Assembly (NCBI RefSeq): GCF_001667075.1
Contig: NZ_LZIL01000065.1
Location: 1 to 64,000, forward strand
Direction of reading: 5' to 3'
Source: Mycobacterium sp. 852014-52450_SCH5900713
GTDB lineage: Bacteria > Actinomycetota > Actinomycetes > Mycobacteriales > Mycobacteriaceae
DNA: 64,000 nt
Shown: piece after piece, positions 41,873 through 50,304 of the stretch
How positions within the stretch are numbered: the first letter of the stretch is position 1
Layout of the letters: each line of letters starts with the position of its first letter
Made by a program: the position numbers and the translations under genes
The notes under the pieces: generated by a model
The model's database searches: none
The model's input: only the letters and a program-made list of their open reading frames with translations
Told to the model about the DNA's origin: nothing

Positions 41873-42272
41873 CGGCGACCTTGAAATTGACCTGCGTGCC
41901 GGCTTTCAGCGTGCGCCCCACGGTGCAGACCAGGTCGATCGCCCGATCGACCACCACCAGCAGCCGCTCCCTCTCCTCCGAGGAGAGCCCGGACAGGTCG
42001 AGCTCGAGCGTCTCTTCCAGCAGCGGATAGACCTCGCGTTCGCGGTCGGCGTCCCCGGACACCTTGACCACCGCTTTGTAGTCGTCGCCGAGCCGGCGGG
42101 CGAGCGGCTGGTCGCTGGACATCCCGCTGCACGCGCCGAGCGCGATCTTCAGCAGCTCGCCGGGGGTGAACACGCCCTCGACGTCCTCCGAGCCGATGAG
42201 GACCTGCGCACCGCGCGAGCTGTATCCGATGTAACGGCGCGATCCCGTGCGCTCCACCCAGAGTTCGGTCAT
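41859..42272 (-). CDS. OsmC-family protein (Rv2923c orthologue)
   Basis: A 137-residue OsmC/Ohr-superfamily protein. GELLKIALGACSGM carries a Cys typical of the second redox position in this fold; the first position shows no obvious Cys (GVFTPGE), so peroxidase activity is uncertain. Overlaps acyP and is divergent from the PIG-L gene (53 bp). Confidence 0.88.
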   Translation of the reverse strand: MTELWVERTGSRRYIGYSSRGAQVLIGSEDVEGVFTPGELLKIALGACSGMSSDQPLARRLGDDYKAVVKVSGDADREREVYPLLEETLELDLSGLSSEERERLLVVVDRAIDLVCTVGRTLKAGTQVNFKVADVGS

Positions 42273-42325
42273 GCCCTACTTTTTACCGGGCGTGCTTTCA
42301 CCGCGCCCTGGGCATACTGCGTTTC

Positions 42326-43102
42326 ATGGCCACCGTGGTCGCATTCCACGCACATCCGGACGACGAGGTGATCCTCACCGGAGGCACGCTCGCGCGGGCG
42401 GCGGCGGGCGGGCATCGCGTGGTCGTCGTCACCGCGACCGATGGGCGCGTGCACAACGCGGAAAGCGATTTCCGGCTGGACGAATTGCGTTTGAGCGCAG
42501 ACATTTTGGGGGCGCGGCGGGTTGAGTGCCTCGGCTATGCCGATAGCGGTTATGGCCCGCTGTTCTACCCGGACCCGCCGGGACGGGTCCGCTTCGGGCG
42601 AGCAAACGTCGAGGAGGCGGCGCAGCGGCTCGCGGCAATACTCAGCGAGGAAGACGCGGACCTCCTGCTCAGCTATCAGCCCAACGGCGGCTACGGCCAC
42701 CGGGATCATGTCCAGGTGCATCACGTCGGCAAGCGGGCCGCCGAACTCGCGGCGACCCCGCGAGTGCTGGAGGCGACGATGCCGCGCGAATTGCTCTTGC
42801 GCATCGGCCATCTCGCCAGTCTGCTGCGGCTGCCGGCGCCCTACGAGCCGCACGTTGCGCGCACCGCGTACGCGCCGCGGGCGAGCATCACCCACCGCAT
42901 TGACGTCTTCGGATTCGCGCGCCAGAAGCGAGACGCGTTCGCCGCCCACCGCTCGCAGATCGGTGAGTCCAGCGTGGGCGCCCGCATGTACGGGGTCCTA
43001 CTTCGACTGCCACCCCAGGCGTTCGGCCTGTTGTTTCCCCGCGAGTGGTTTGTCGACCCGGCCTTGCCCGCGGGATCCGCGCGCCGGGACATCTTCGATT
43101 GA
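42326..43102 (+). CDS. PIG-L/LmbE-family deacetylase
   Basis: 258 residues. Zinc-binding motif AHPDDE is at 9-14 and the second motif GYGHRDHVQVH near residue 127-137; TGGTLARA follows the first. The family includes MshB and Mca, which de-N-acetylate mycothiol precursors or conjugates, and other sugar deacetylases. This is an additional, unassigned paralogue inserted between the OsmC and fpg genes; substrate unknown. Confidence 0.9.
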   Translation: MATVVAFHAHPDDEVILTGGTLARAAAGGHRVVVVTATDGRVHNAESDFRLDELRLSADILGARRVECLGYADSGYGPLFYPDPPGRVRFGRANVEEAAQRLAAILSEEDADLLLSYQPNGGYGHRDHVQVHHVGKRAAELAATPRVLEATMPRELLLRIGHLASLLRLPAPYEPHVARTAYAPRASITHRIDVFGFARQKRDAFAAHRSQIGESSVGARMYGVLLRLPPQAFGLLFPREWFVDPALPAGSARRDIFD

Positions 43103-43156
43103 TCCGCCTTCGACCCGCTCGGCGTTGGTGCACGCTGGCAAACCCTGGACGCATAG

Positions 43157-44017
43157 TCAAACTCGCGGTCGCGGCTGACATCTCGGGCAGAAGAACGACG
43201 ACCGGTTCATGAACTTCTCCCGGCGCATCACGGCGCCACAGCGCCGGCAGTTCTGCCCCTCGCGGCCATAGGCGTCCAGCGACCGGTCGAAATAGCCCGA
43301 TTCGCCGTTGACGTTGATATACAGCGAGTCGAACGACGTCCCGCCTTGCGCGAGCGCGTCGCGCATCACGTCGGCCGCGGCGTCCAGGACGGCGGCCAGC
43401 TGACGGCGGCTCAACCCGGCGGCGATCCGGGCGCCGTTGACCTTGGCCCGCCAAAGCGCCTCGTCGGCATAGATGTTGCCGATGCCCGACACCACCGTTT
43501 GGTCGAGGAGCTGCCGCTTGATCTCGGAATGCTTGCGCCGCAAGACATTAACGACAGCATCGCGGTCGAAGAGCGGGTCCAGCGGGTCGCGGGCGAGGTG
43601 CGCGACGGGGACCGGCACGATGCTGCCGTCCACGCTCACCAGATCGGCGAGCATCCATCCGCCGAAGGTGCGTTGGTCGGCGAAGCTCAGCACCGTTCCG
43701 TCGTCGAGCAGCGCGGAGATGCGGACGTGGTCGGCGCGCGGCACTTCCCCCAGCAGCATCTGCCCGCTCATGCCGAGGTGCACCACGAGCGCGGTGTCGG
43801 GCTGGCCCGGACCGTCGAGCAGCAGCCACAGGTACTTGCCGCGCCGATCGGTGCCGGTGATCCGGGCATTGAGCAGCCGGGCGGTGAGGTCGGCGGGCCC
43901 GGCCCCGTGACGGCGCACGGCGCGCGGATGGTGCACCCGCACGGCCGTGATGGTTTTGCCCACGACGCGGGCCTGCAAGCCGCGGCGCACCACCTCGACT
44001 TCGGGCAGCTCGGGCAT
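43157..44017 (-). CDS. mutM: Formamidopyrimidine-DNA glycosylase
   Basis: A 286-residue Fpg. The start MPELPEVEVV gives the catalytic Pro2 (after Met removal) and Glu3; the zinc finger CRRCG to CPRC lies at the C-terminus (about 260-282). It excises 8-oxoguanine and formamidopyrimidines. It starts directly after the rnc stop. It matches Rv2924c (fpg). Confidence 0.97.
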   Translation of the reverse strand: MPELPEVEVVRRGLQARVVGKTITAVRVHHPRAVRRHGAGPADLTARLLNARITGTDRRGKYLWLLLDGPGQPDTALVVHLGMSGQMLLGEVPRADHVRISALLDDGTVLSFADQRTFGGWMLADLVSVDGSIVPVPVAHLARDPLDPLFDRDAVVNVLRRKHSEIKRQLLDQTVVSGIGNIYADEALWRAKVNGARIAAGLSRRQLAAVLDAAADVMRDALAQGGTSFDSLYINVNGESGYFDRSLDAYGREGQNCRRCGAVMRREKFMNRSSFFCPRCQPRPRV

Positions 44018-44731
44018 CTAGACGGACGTTTGTCCGGCGGTGTCCAGCACTTCCAGCGCTTTCCAGGTGGCCGCCGCGGCCTTCTGCTCGGCTTCCTTCT
44101 TGGAGCGCCCCACGCCGGAGCCGTATTCGGTGTCCATCACGACGACGACGGCGGTGAATTCCTTGTCGTGGTCCGGGCCCGTGGAGGTGACGACGTAGGA
44201 CGGCGCGCCCATGCCCCGCGCCGCGGTCAGCTCCTGCAGGCTGGTTTTCCAGTCCAGCCCGGCGCCCAGGGTCGGCGCGGCGTCCAGCAGCGGGCCGAAC
44301 AACCGCAGGATCACCTCGCGGGCCGTGTCGATTCCGTGCTGCAGGTAGATGGCGCCCAGCAGCGATTCCATGCCGTCGGCCAGGATGCTCGACTTGTCTG
44401 CGCCGCCGGTGTTGGCTTCCCCGCGCCCGAGGTAGAGGTGCACGCCCAGGCCGTCCGCGGACAGCTTGCGCGCGACGTCGGCCAGCGCCTGGGTGTTGAC
44501 GACGCTGGCCCGCAGCTTGGCCAGGTCCCCTTCCGAACGGTCGGGATGCCGGTGGTAGAGCTCGTCGGTGATGGTCAGGCCGAGTACGGCGTCGCCGAGG
44601 AATTCCAGCCGTTCGTTGGTCGGCAGCCCGCCGTGCTCGTAGGCGTAGCTGCGGTGCGTCAACGCCAGCGAGAGCAGCTCGTCGGGCAGCTCGACCCCGA
44701 GGGCATCGAGCAGGTCTTGCCGTGACGTCAC
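44018..44731 (-). CDS. rnc: Ribonuclease III
   Basis: A 237-residue RNase III that processes rRNA and double-stranded RNA. Signature NERLEFLGDAVLGL (38-51) contains the metal-binding Glu and Asp; a second Glu/Asp set is in ILADGMESLLGAIYL. A C-terminal dsRBD (GVGRSKKEAEQKAAAATW) is complete. Start overlaps the DUF177 stop by 4 bp. Confidence 0.98.
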   Translation of the reverse strand: MTSRQDLLDALGVELPDELLSLALTHRSYAYEHGGLPTNERLEFLGDAVLGLTITDELYHRHPDRSEGDLAKLRASVVNTQALADVARKLSADGLGVHLYLGRGEANTGGADKSSILADGMESLLGAIYLQHGIDTAREVILRLFGPLLDAAPTLGAGLDWKTSLQELTAARGMGAPSYVVTSTGPDHDKEFTAVVVVMDTEYGSGVGRSKKEAEQKAAAATWKALEVLDTAGQTSV

Positions 44732-45312
44732 TGCTCACCCCGCGCAGCGTCGGCCTCGGGATACATTCCCGCCAGCTTGGCCCACCGCGGGTCGATGCGG
44801 TCGTGGTGATGGTCTGGCTCGGCCGCGAGGGCAACGCCGCATTCGGGGCACAAACCCGGGCAGTCGGGCGTGCACACGGGCGAGAACGGCAGCTCCAGTC
44901 CCACGGCATCGACGATCGACTGCTCGAGGTCGATGATGTCGTCGACAATGTGACCGACCTCGTCTTCCTCGGTGGTCGCCTCGGTCGTGCTGTCGGGGTA
45001 GGCGAACAGTTCGGTCAACCGGACCTGCACGTGGCCCTTGACCGGGGTCAGGCAACGGGAGCATTCGCCCACGGTGGGCGCATCCACCGTCCCCGTCACC
45101 AATACGCCCTCGGAGACCGACTGAACTTGCAGGTCGAGTTCCAACGGAGCGCCCGCCTCGATCGCGATCATGTCGAGTCCGATGCGCGACGGGGTGGGCA
45201 CGGTCTTCCGCAGGGTCACCATCGCGCCGGGGCGCCGCCCGAGCCGGGCGATGTCAATCGTCATCGGCGAGCTCAGATGGCGCCGCGAGGTGGTGCTGTG
45301 CTGCCGCGTCAT
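44728..45312 (-). CDS. DUF177/YceD-family protein (Rv2926c orthologue)
   Basis: 194 residues from ATG 45312 (MTRQHSTTSRRHL); an alternative ATG lies 16 codons later (MTIDIARLGRRPG). It has the YceD pattern: GECSRCLTPV and C-terminal CPGLCPECG, four Cys that may bind zinc. The family is often linked to rpmF and involved in 23S rRNA accumulation; here it heads the rnc-mutM operon. Confidence 0.92.
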   Translation of the reverse strand: MTRQHSTTSRRHLSSPMTIDIARLGRRPGAMVTLRKTVPTPSRIGLDMIAIEAGAPLELDLQVQSVSEGVLVTGTVDAPTVGECSRCLTPVKGHVQVRLTELFAYPDSTTEATTEEDEVGHIVDDIIDLEQSIVDAVGLELPFSPVCTPDCPGLCPECGVALAAEPDHHHDRIDPRWAKLAGMYPEADAARGEQ

Positions 45313-45371
45313 ATCAGAAATCCTACGGCGCGGGCCGCATAATTCCAGGGCGCGGCCGCCCGGTCGACGCG

Positions 45372-46115
45372 CTAGCGCACCGCGTAGTCGTGCGTACCGG
45401 CCGCCGTCCGGAGTTGGTGACGACCGCGCCCGACCGAGCGCAGGGTGCCGTTGAGGAATTCCTCGAACTCGGCGAGCTTGTTGTCGACGTAGATGTCGCA
45501 TTCACCGCGCAGCCGGTCGGCCTCGGCGTGCGCCGAGTCGATCAGCCGGGTGGCCTCGGCGTTTGCCGCCTCCACCACGCTGTTCTGCGATACCAGGCGC
45601 TGCTGCTCCTTGATGCCCTCTTGCACGGCCTTCTCGTAGGAGATGTTGCCGTTCTCAAGCAGCCGGTCGGCCTCGGCCTGCGCGCGGCCGACGCTGGCCT
45701 CGTACTCGCGTTTGGCCGCCGTGGCGATGCGCATCGACTCCTCGCGGGCCTCGCCGACCATCCGCTCGCTGTGCTGGCGGGCCTCGCTCACCATGCGGTC
45801 GGCCTGCGCTTTTGCGTCGGACAACAGCCGGTCGGCCTCCGCGCGGGCGTGGTTGAGCATCGACTCCGACTCGGTGGTCGCCGAGGAGACCATGGAGTCG
45901 GCGTGCGACTTGGCGTCCTGCAGCATCGAATCGCGCGCGTCGAGCACGTCCTGGGCGTCATCCAGCTCGCCGGGGATCGCATCCTTGATGTCGTCGATCA
46001 GTTCCAGCACGTCACCGCGCGGCACCACGCAGCCGGCCGTCATCGGAACGCCGCGTGCTTCTTCAACGATGGCGCTCAGTTCGTCGAGCGCTTCAAAGAC
46101 TCTGTACACGGCCAT
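45372..46115 (-). CDS. sepIVA: Septum-site DivIVA-like protein SepIVA
   Basis: A 247-residue coiled-coil protein with an ATG preceded by AGGAGG. The N-terminal region (VFEALDELSAIVEEARGVPM) is followed by repeated heptads rich in Ala, Glu, Arg and Ser from 60 to 230. Its M. tuberculosis equivalent (Rv2927c) localises to division sites and the intracellular membrane domain and is essential. In M. tuberculosis the PDIM locus begins beyond it; here it does not. Confidence 0.93.
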   Translation of the reverse strand: MAVYRVFEALDELSAIVEEARGVPMTAGCVVPRGDVLELIDDIKDAIPGELDDAQDVLDARDSMLQDAKSHADSMVSSATTESESMLNHARAEADRLLSDAKAQADRMVSEARQHSERMVGEAREESMRIATAAKREYEASVGRAQAEADRLLENGNISYEKAVQEGIKEQQRLVSQNSVVEAANAEATRLIDSAHAEADRLRGECDIYVDNKLAEFEEFLNGTLRSVGRGRHQLRTAAGTHDYAVR

Positions 46116-46439
46116 GTCCTCCTGGCGTCTGCAAAAACCCTGTTGTTACTAGTGTGCCTGGTGTTGCCTTTGTGACAGCGGTGGCGAGGTCGGTGTGTCG
46201 GACATTTGACCGCGACAACGACGCGAAACGCCGCCAAAAACCGGCTTCGGCCTCGCCATCACCGGTGAAATGCATCGAAACGCCCGTCCGCGCCGCCAAG
46301 GTTGGCTGCACCTGTTGCGGCCATTCTAGGGATCGCGGAGGCCCCAGGCGCCGGCCAGCGCGCTCCACGGCGCTTGACCTATACCCCTGGGGGGTATAAG
46401 TTTGGGGGCCCAGCCCATCGAGGGGAAGGATTGGAACTC
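46116..46439. other. 324-bp divergent region between sepIVA and the copper-responsive permease
   Basis: No coding sequence is supported. In M. tuberculosis more than 30 genes of lipid biosynthesis separate the flanking genes; no remnant of them is recognisable here. The right part carries the RicR-type operator and promoter at 46375-46402. Confidence 0.5.
46375..46402 (+). promoter_or_regulatory. RicR/CsoR-type copper operator inside the promoter of the Rv2963 orthologue
   Basis: TATACCCCTGGGGGGTATA (46380-46398) is a perfect 8-3-8 palindrome matching the RicR core TACCC-N5-GGGTA. A promoter with TTGACC (46375-46380), a 16-nt spacer and TAAGTT (46397-46402) encloses it, so repressor binding would cover the whole spacer. 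RicR is a Cu(I)-released repressor; Rv2963 is part of the RicR regulon in M. tuberculosis. Confidence 0.85.
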
Positions 46440-47603
46440 GTGCTAGCAGCGGTCGGACACGCCCTGGCGGTGGCGGGATCGATGACGTGGGAAATCCTGT
46501 GGGCGCTGATCTTGGGGTTTGCCCTGTCGGCGGTGGTGCAGGCGGTGGTGCGGCGCTCGACCATCGTGGCGCTGCTGGGCGACGACCGGCCGCGCACCCT
46601 GGCGCTGGCCGCCGGCCTCGGTGCGGCGTCGTCGTGCTCGTACGCCGCGGTGGCGTTGGCCCGATCGCTCTTCCGCAAGGGGGCCAGCTTCACCGCCGCC
46701 ATGGCATTCGAGATCGGCTCCACCAACCTGGTGGTGGAACTGGGCATCATCTTGGCCCTGCTGATGGGCTGGCAGTTCACCGCCGCGGAATTCGTCGGCG
46801 GCCCGCTGATGATCGTGGTGCTCGCCGTGTTGTTCCGGTTGTTCGTGCGCTCTCGGCTTGTCGATGCCGCCCGTGAGCAGGCCGACCGCGGAATCGCCGG
46901 CTCGATGGAAGGCCATGCGGCCATGGACATGTCCATCAAGAAGCAGGGCTCGTTCGCTCAGCGCCTCTTTTCCAGGGAGGGCTTCACGTCCGTTGCCCAC
47001 GTGTTCGTGATGGAGTGGCTGGCGATCCTGCGCGACCTCGTCCTGGGCTTGTTGATCGCGGGGGCCATCGCGGCGTGGGTACCCGAAAAGTTTTGGCAGG
47101 TCTTCTTTTTGACCGACCATCCGGGCTGGTCGACGATATGGGGTCCGATCGTCGGACCAATCGTGGCGATCGTGTCCTTCGTCTGCTCGATCGGCAATGT
47201 CCCGCTGGCCGCGGTGCTGTGGAACGGGGGCATCAGTTTCGGCGGTGTCATCGCGTTCATTTACGCCGACCTGCTGATCCTGCCGATCCTCAACATCTAC
47301 CGCAAGTACTACGGCACGAAGATGATGCTGACGCTGCTGGGCACGTTCTACGCCGCCATGGTCACCGCGGGCTATCTGGTCGAATTGATTTTCGGCGCAG
47401 CGAGTCTCATTCCCAAGCAGCGCAACGCCACGGTCATGGAAGCGACGATTTCGTGGAACTACACGACCTGGCTCAACATCGCCTTCCTTGCCGTCGCGGC
47501 CATTCTGGTGGTCCGGTTCGTCACCACGGGCGGAGTTCCGATGGCACGGATGATGGGCGGCTCCCCCGACGGTGGGCACGACCACGATCACGAGTGCCAC
47601 TAG
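46440..47603 (+). CDS. Permease, DUF318/ArsP-like, copper-responsive (Rv2963 orthologue)
   Basis: 387 residues from GTG 46440 (VLAAVGHALAVAGSMTWEIL); a TTG at 46431 is an alternative. About eight membrane segments; conserved GAASSCSYAA, FEIGSTNLVVELG, and FVCSIGNVPLAAVLWNGG. Met/His-rich stretches (SMEGHAAMDMS; C-terminal HDHDHECH) suggest metal handling. Likely a Cu export or resistance permease in the plasma membrane; transport is unproven. It carries its own RicR box. Confidence 0.92.
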   Translation: MLAAVGHALAVAGSMTWEILWALILGFALSAVVQAVVRRSTIVALLGDDRPRTLALAAGLGAASSCSYAAVALARSLFRKGASFTAAMAFEIGSTNLVVELGIILALLMGWQFTAAEFVGGPLMIVVLAVLFRLFVRSRLVDAAREQADRGIAGSMEGHAAMDMSIKKQGSFAQRLFSREGFTSVAHVFVMEWLAILRDLVLGLLIAGAIAAWVPEKFWQVFFLTDHPGWSTIWGPIVGPIVAIVSFVCSIGNVPLAAVLWNGGISFGGVIAFIYADLLILPILNIYRKYYGTKMMLTLLGTFYAAMVTAGYLVELIFGAASLIPKQRNATVMEATISWNYTTWLNIAFLAVAAILVVRFVTTGGVPMARMMGGSPDGGHDHDHECH

Positions 47604-47637
47604 CTAACGGCGTGAAAACTCTTGAGCGAGTGAGGAT

Positions 47638-48120
47638 TTAGGACCGGCCGGCGAGCTTCTCGCGCAGGCGGCGATTGACCGGTTCGGGCAGAAGTTCCGA
47701 GACGTCGCCGCCCAACAGCGCAACCTCTTTGGCCAAGGACGACGACACGAACGAATACCGCGGCGTCGTCGCGACGAAAAACGTGTCGACGCCGGCGATG
47801 TGCTTGTTCATCTGCGCCATCTGCAGCTCGTATTCGAAGTCGGTGCCGGTGCGCAGGCCCTTCACGATCGCGGTCATCCCCTGCGACCTGACGAAGTCCA
47901 CCACCAGGCCCTGGCCGGCCTCGACGCGCAGGTTGGGCAGATGTGTCGTCGACTCGTTGATCATCGCGATCCGCTCGTCGAGTTCGAACATGCCCTTCTT
48001 GGCGGGATTGGTCAGGATCGCCACCACCACCTCGTCGAACTGAGCCGCCGCCCGCTCGAAGACGTCGATGTGGCCCAACGTCACTGGATCAAACGACCCC
48101 GGGCATACCGCGCCACTCAT
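47638..48120 (-). CDS. coaD: Pantetheine-phosphate adenylyltransferase
   Basis: 160 residues from ATG 48120. It makes dephospho-CoA from 4'-phosphopantetheine and ATP. The nucleotidyltransferase motif FDPVTLGHIDV (TxGH) is present, then KGMFELDERIAM, GLRTGTDFEYE and SFVSSSLAKEVA. Matches Rv2965c (kdtB). It is convergent with the permease; purU, which normally sits between, is absent. Confidence 0.97.
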   Translation of the reverse strand: MSGAVCPGSFDPVTLGHIDVFERAAAQFDEVVVAILTNPAKKGMFELDERIAMINESTTHLPNLRVEAGQGLVVDFVRSQGMTAIVKGLRTGTDFEYELQMAQMNKHIAGVDTFFVATTPRYSFVSSSLAKEVALLGGDVSELLPEPVNRRLREKLAGRS

Positions 48121-48166
48121 GACGCGCGCCGGCGACGATGCGGAACACAGAGATGAGACGGAGGTA

Positions 48167-48208
48167 CGCCCCCGCACGTGGGAGGTACCCCCTCCCGCTT
48201 GCGGGGGA
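48167..48208. repeat. GC-rich hairpin repeat, copy B (two overlapping inverted units)
   Basis: Plus-strand unit CGCCCCCGCACGTGGGAG then GTACCCCC (48167-48192) overlaps an inverted unit TCCCGCTTGCGGGGGA (48193-48208) that can fold as a hairpin. Both relate to copies A and C. It lies in the coaD-rsmD gap. Confidence 0.6.
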
Positions 48209-48245
48209 GAGCGGCGCACATGACGACAGACGGTACACGCCCGCC

Positions 48246-48800
48246 TCACAGTCGTTCGGCCATCTCCAAACGGGTGTCGCCGTACACGCGCGGCGGCCAG
48301 ACGGACCAGCCGCGCGGCCAGGTCAGCTCCGCGCCGAACGCCGCCCGCTCCACCACCGCCACGGTTCCGGCCTGCGTCCAGCCGTGGGTGTCCAAAGCGG
48401 CCAGCGCGGCTTCCACGTCGGCGGCCTCGACGTCGTAGGGCGGGTCGGCCAGCACGAGGTCGACCGGGCTCTGGGTTCCGGTCGCCAAGACGGTCGCGAC
48501 CGCGCCGCGGCGCACCGCCGCGCCGGGAAGACCGAGCGCGTCGATGTTGCGTGCGATGACGGAAGCGCTGCGCTGATCCGATTCCACGAACAGCGCCGAG
48601 GCGGCCCCTCGCGACAGCGCCTCCAATCCCAGTGCGCCGGAGCCGGCATAGAGGTCGAGCACCGCGACGCCGTTCAGGTCGCGCCGCACAGTCAAGATGT
48701 TGAAGAGCGACTCACGCACCCGATCGGTGGTCGGCCTGGTCCCTCGCGGCGGGACGGCGATGCGCCGGCCGCCTGCCACGCCGCCGATGATCCGGGTCAC
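48246..48800 (-). CDS. rsmD: 16S rRNA (guanine966-N2)-methyltransferase
   Basis: A 184-residue SAM-dependent RsmD. Motif I VLDLYAGSGALGLE and motif IV LADPPYD are clear; the start is MTRIIGGVAGGRR. It methylates G966 of 16S rRNA. It matches Rv2966c. pyc (pyruvate carboxylase), which follows upstream in M. tuberculosis, is missing here. Confidence 0.95.
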   Translation of the reverse strand: MTRIIGGVAGGRRIAVPPRGTRPTTDRVRESLFNILTVRRDLNGVAVLDLYAGSGALGLEALSRGAASALFVESDQRSASVIARNIDALGLPGAAVRRGAVATVLATGTQSPVDLVLADPPYDVEAADVEAALAALDTHGWTQAGTVAVVERAAFGAELTWPRGWSVWPPRVYGDTRLEMAERL

Positions 48801-48810
48801 CTGCCACCAC

Positions 48811-49446
48811 TTACAGCAGCGTCGACCAATAGTCCCAGAACCGCGCCATGATCAGCAGAAACACCGCGGTGAACCACAGCGCGGCGATGGACCACCGCCA
48901 CTGGTACAGCACCCACGCCACACCGCGTCCCCGGCGTTGCAGCGCCGGGGAGAACACGATCGAGGCGACGACCACGAGCAGCGTCATGGTGGCCGCCCAG
49001 ACCACCATGCAGTACGGGCACAACGCGCCGATGCTGTACAGGCTCTCGTAGATCAGCCAGTGCACGAACACGGCCCCGATCAGCAGCCCGATCATCAGGC
49101 CGATCCAATACCATTGCGGCAACGCCACTTTGGTCACCGCGAGCAGCCCGGTGACGACCACAACGGTGAACGCCCCCAGGCCGAGCAGCGGGTTGGGGAA
49201 TCCCAGCACCGACGCCTGCGGCGTGACCATCACCGAACCGCACGACAGGATCGGGTTGAAGTTGCACGACGGCACGTACGCCGGGTTGAGCAGGAGGTCG
49301 ATCTTCTCCACGGTCAGCGTCGCGGAGGCCACCAAGCCGATCACACCGGCGATCAGCACCCACCACGCGCTCGGCAAGGGCACGCGCGCTTCGGGACCCG
49401 ATTCCGGTGTCAGGCCGGCGGTTTGGGCTGACACCGGGGTGGTCAC
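48811..49446 (-). CDS. Vitamin K epoxide reductase (VKOR)-family membrane protein
   Basis: 211 residues with about five membrane helices. Active-site CPYC (motif CxxC near residue 142) and a loop pair Cys-Asn-Phe...ILSC (about 61 and 69) are present. VKOR reoxidises DsbA-like proteins using membrane quinone, forming the disulfide pathway at the cell surface. It overlaps the upstream DsbA-like gene by 4 bp, so they are a functional pair. Matches Rv2968c. Confidence 0.95.
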   Translation of the reverse strand: MTTPVSAQTAGLTPESGPEARVPLPSAWWVLIAGVIGLVASATLTVEKIDLLLNPAYVPSCNFNPILSCGSVMVTPQASVLGFPNPLLGLGAFTVVVVTGLLAVTKVALPQWYWIGLMIGLLIGAVFVHWLIYESLYSIGALCPYCMVVWAATMTLLVVVASIVFSPALQRRGRGVAWVLYQWRWSIAALWFTAVFLLIMARFWDYWSTLL

Positions 49447-50258
49447 GTGGCCGGGGGGGTCGCGGCGCCGTCGATGCCCGGCACGTCGCCCACGATGCTC
49501 TTGATCTTGGCGACCAGCGCATCGGGCGTGGACGGGTCGTAATCGTCGCCGTTGATCTTGATGGTCGGCGTGGCGTTGATCTTCGCGGCCGCCGCCTCAC
49601 CCGTGACCTTGGCGATGTACTTGCCGCTGTTGATGCAGTCGGGCACCTTGCCCACGACGCCGGCCTCGCGCGCGAGTTCGATCAACCGGGCGTTGTCGGG
49701 AAAGCTGGTGCCGCGTTCGCTGGGCTGCAGGTCGGTAGTGAACAGCGCGGTGTGGAATCGGCGGAACGCGTCAAGGGACTCGTCGGCCACGCACAGGGCC
49801 GCGGCGCCCGCGCGCGACGAGTAGTTCTGGTTCCTGGAGTTGTCGAGGATCGACACCATGGAGTAGTCGGCCGCAATAGCGCCGACGTCGATCAGCCTGG
49901 AGACCGTCGGGCCGAAGGTGCGCTCGAAGTTGCCGCAGGCCGGGCAGAGGAAGTCCTCGTAGAAAGTGACCACGGCCTTGGGGTTGCTCGTACCGGGCTG
50001 GGTGACCAGCTTGCTCGATGTCACCCGCACGGTGTCGCCCGCGCCGATGGCCGCGGTCTTCTTGTGGTGCGTGACCACGATGTAGGAGACCAGCGCGACG
50101 AGGAAGATGACGACGACCGCGGTCCCGCCGATCTGGAGGAGTCGGCCCGATTTACCGTCGGCGGCCTTCATGTCAAAGCGCGGGGGGCGTTTGGATTTGT
50201 CGGCCACAGTTTCCGTGATCCTTCGGTGCTCGGGTTGTCGTTCGGTGGTGGACGTCAC
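49443..50258 (-). CDS. DsbA-like thiol:disulfide oxidoreductase, membrane-anchored (Rv2969c orthologue)
   Basis: 271 residues. An N-terminal membrane segment (about 46-66, GTAVVVIFLVALVSYIVV) anchors a periplasmic thioredoxin-fold domain. The redox motif CPAC is in DFLCPACGNFER (about 113-116), and the cis-Pro region is NATPTIKINGDDYD. It oxidises cysteines of exported proteins and is itself reoxidised by the adjacent VKOR. Confidence 0.95.
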   Translation of the reverse strand: MTSTTERQPEHRRITETVADKSKRPPRFDMKAADGKSGRLLQIGGTAVVVIFLVALVSYIVVTHHKKTAAIGAGDTVRVTSSKLVTQPGTSNPKAVVTFYEDFLCPACGNFERTFGPTVSRLIDVGAIAADYSMVSILDNSRNQNYSSRAGAAALCVADESLDAFRRFHTALFTTDLQPSERGTSFPDNARLIELAREAGVVGKVPDCINSGKYIAKVTGEAAAAKINATPTIKINGDDYDPSTPDALVAKIKSIVGDVPGIDGAATPPAT

Positions 50259-50304
50259 TCGTTCGTGGGCGCCTCTAGATTACCGGCGGCGACCGCGCAA
50301 CAGG

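Noticed and set aside
46116..46379. Possible remnant of lipid-biosynthesis genes between sepIVA and the permease
   Set aside because: I translated and scanned it without finding any polyketide-synthase, acyl-CoA ligase or transporter motif; it reads as plain intergenic sequence.
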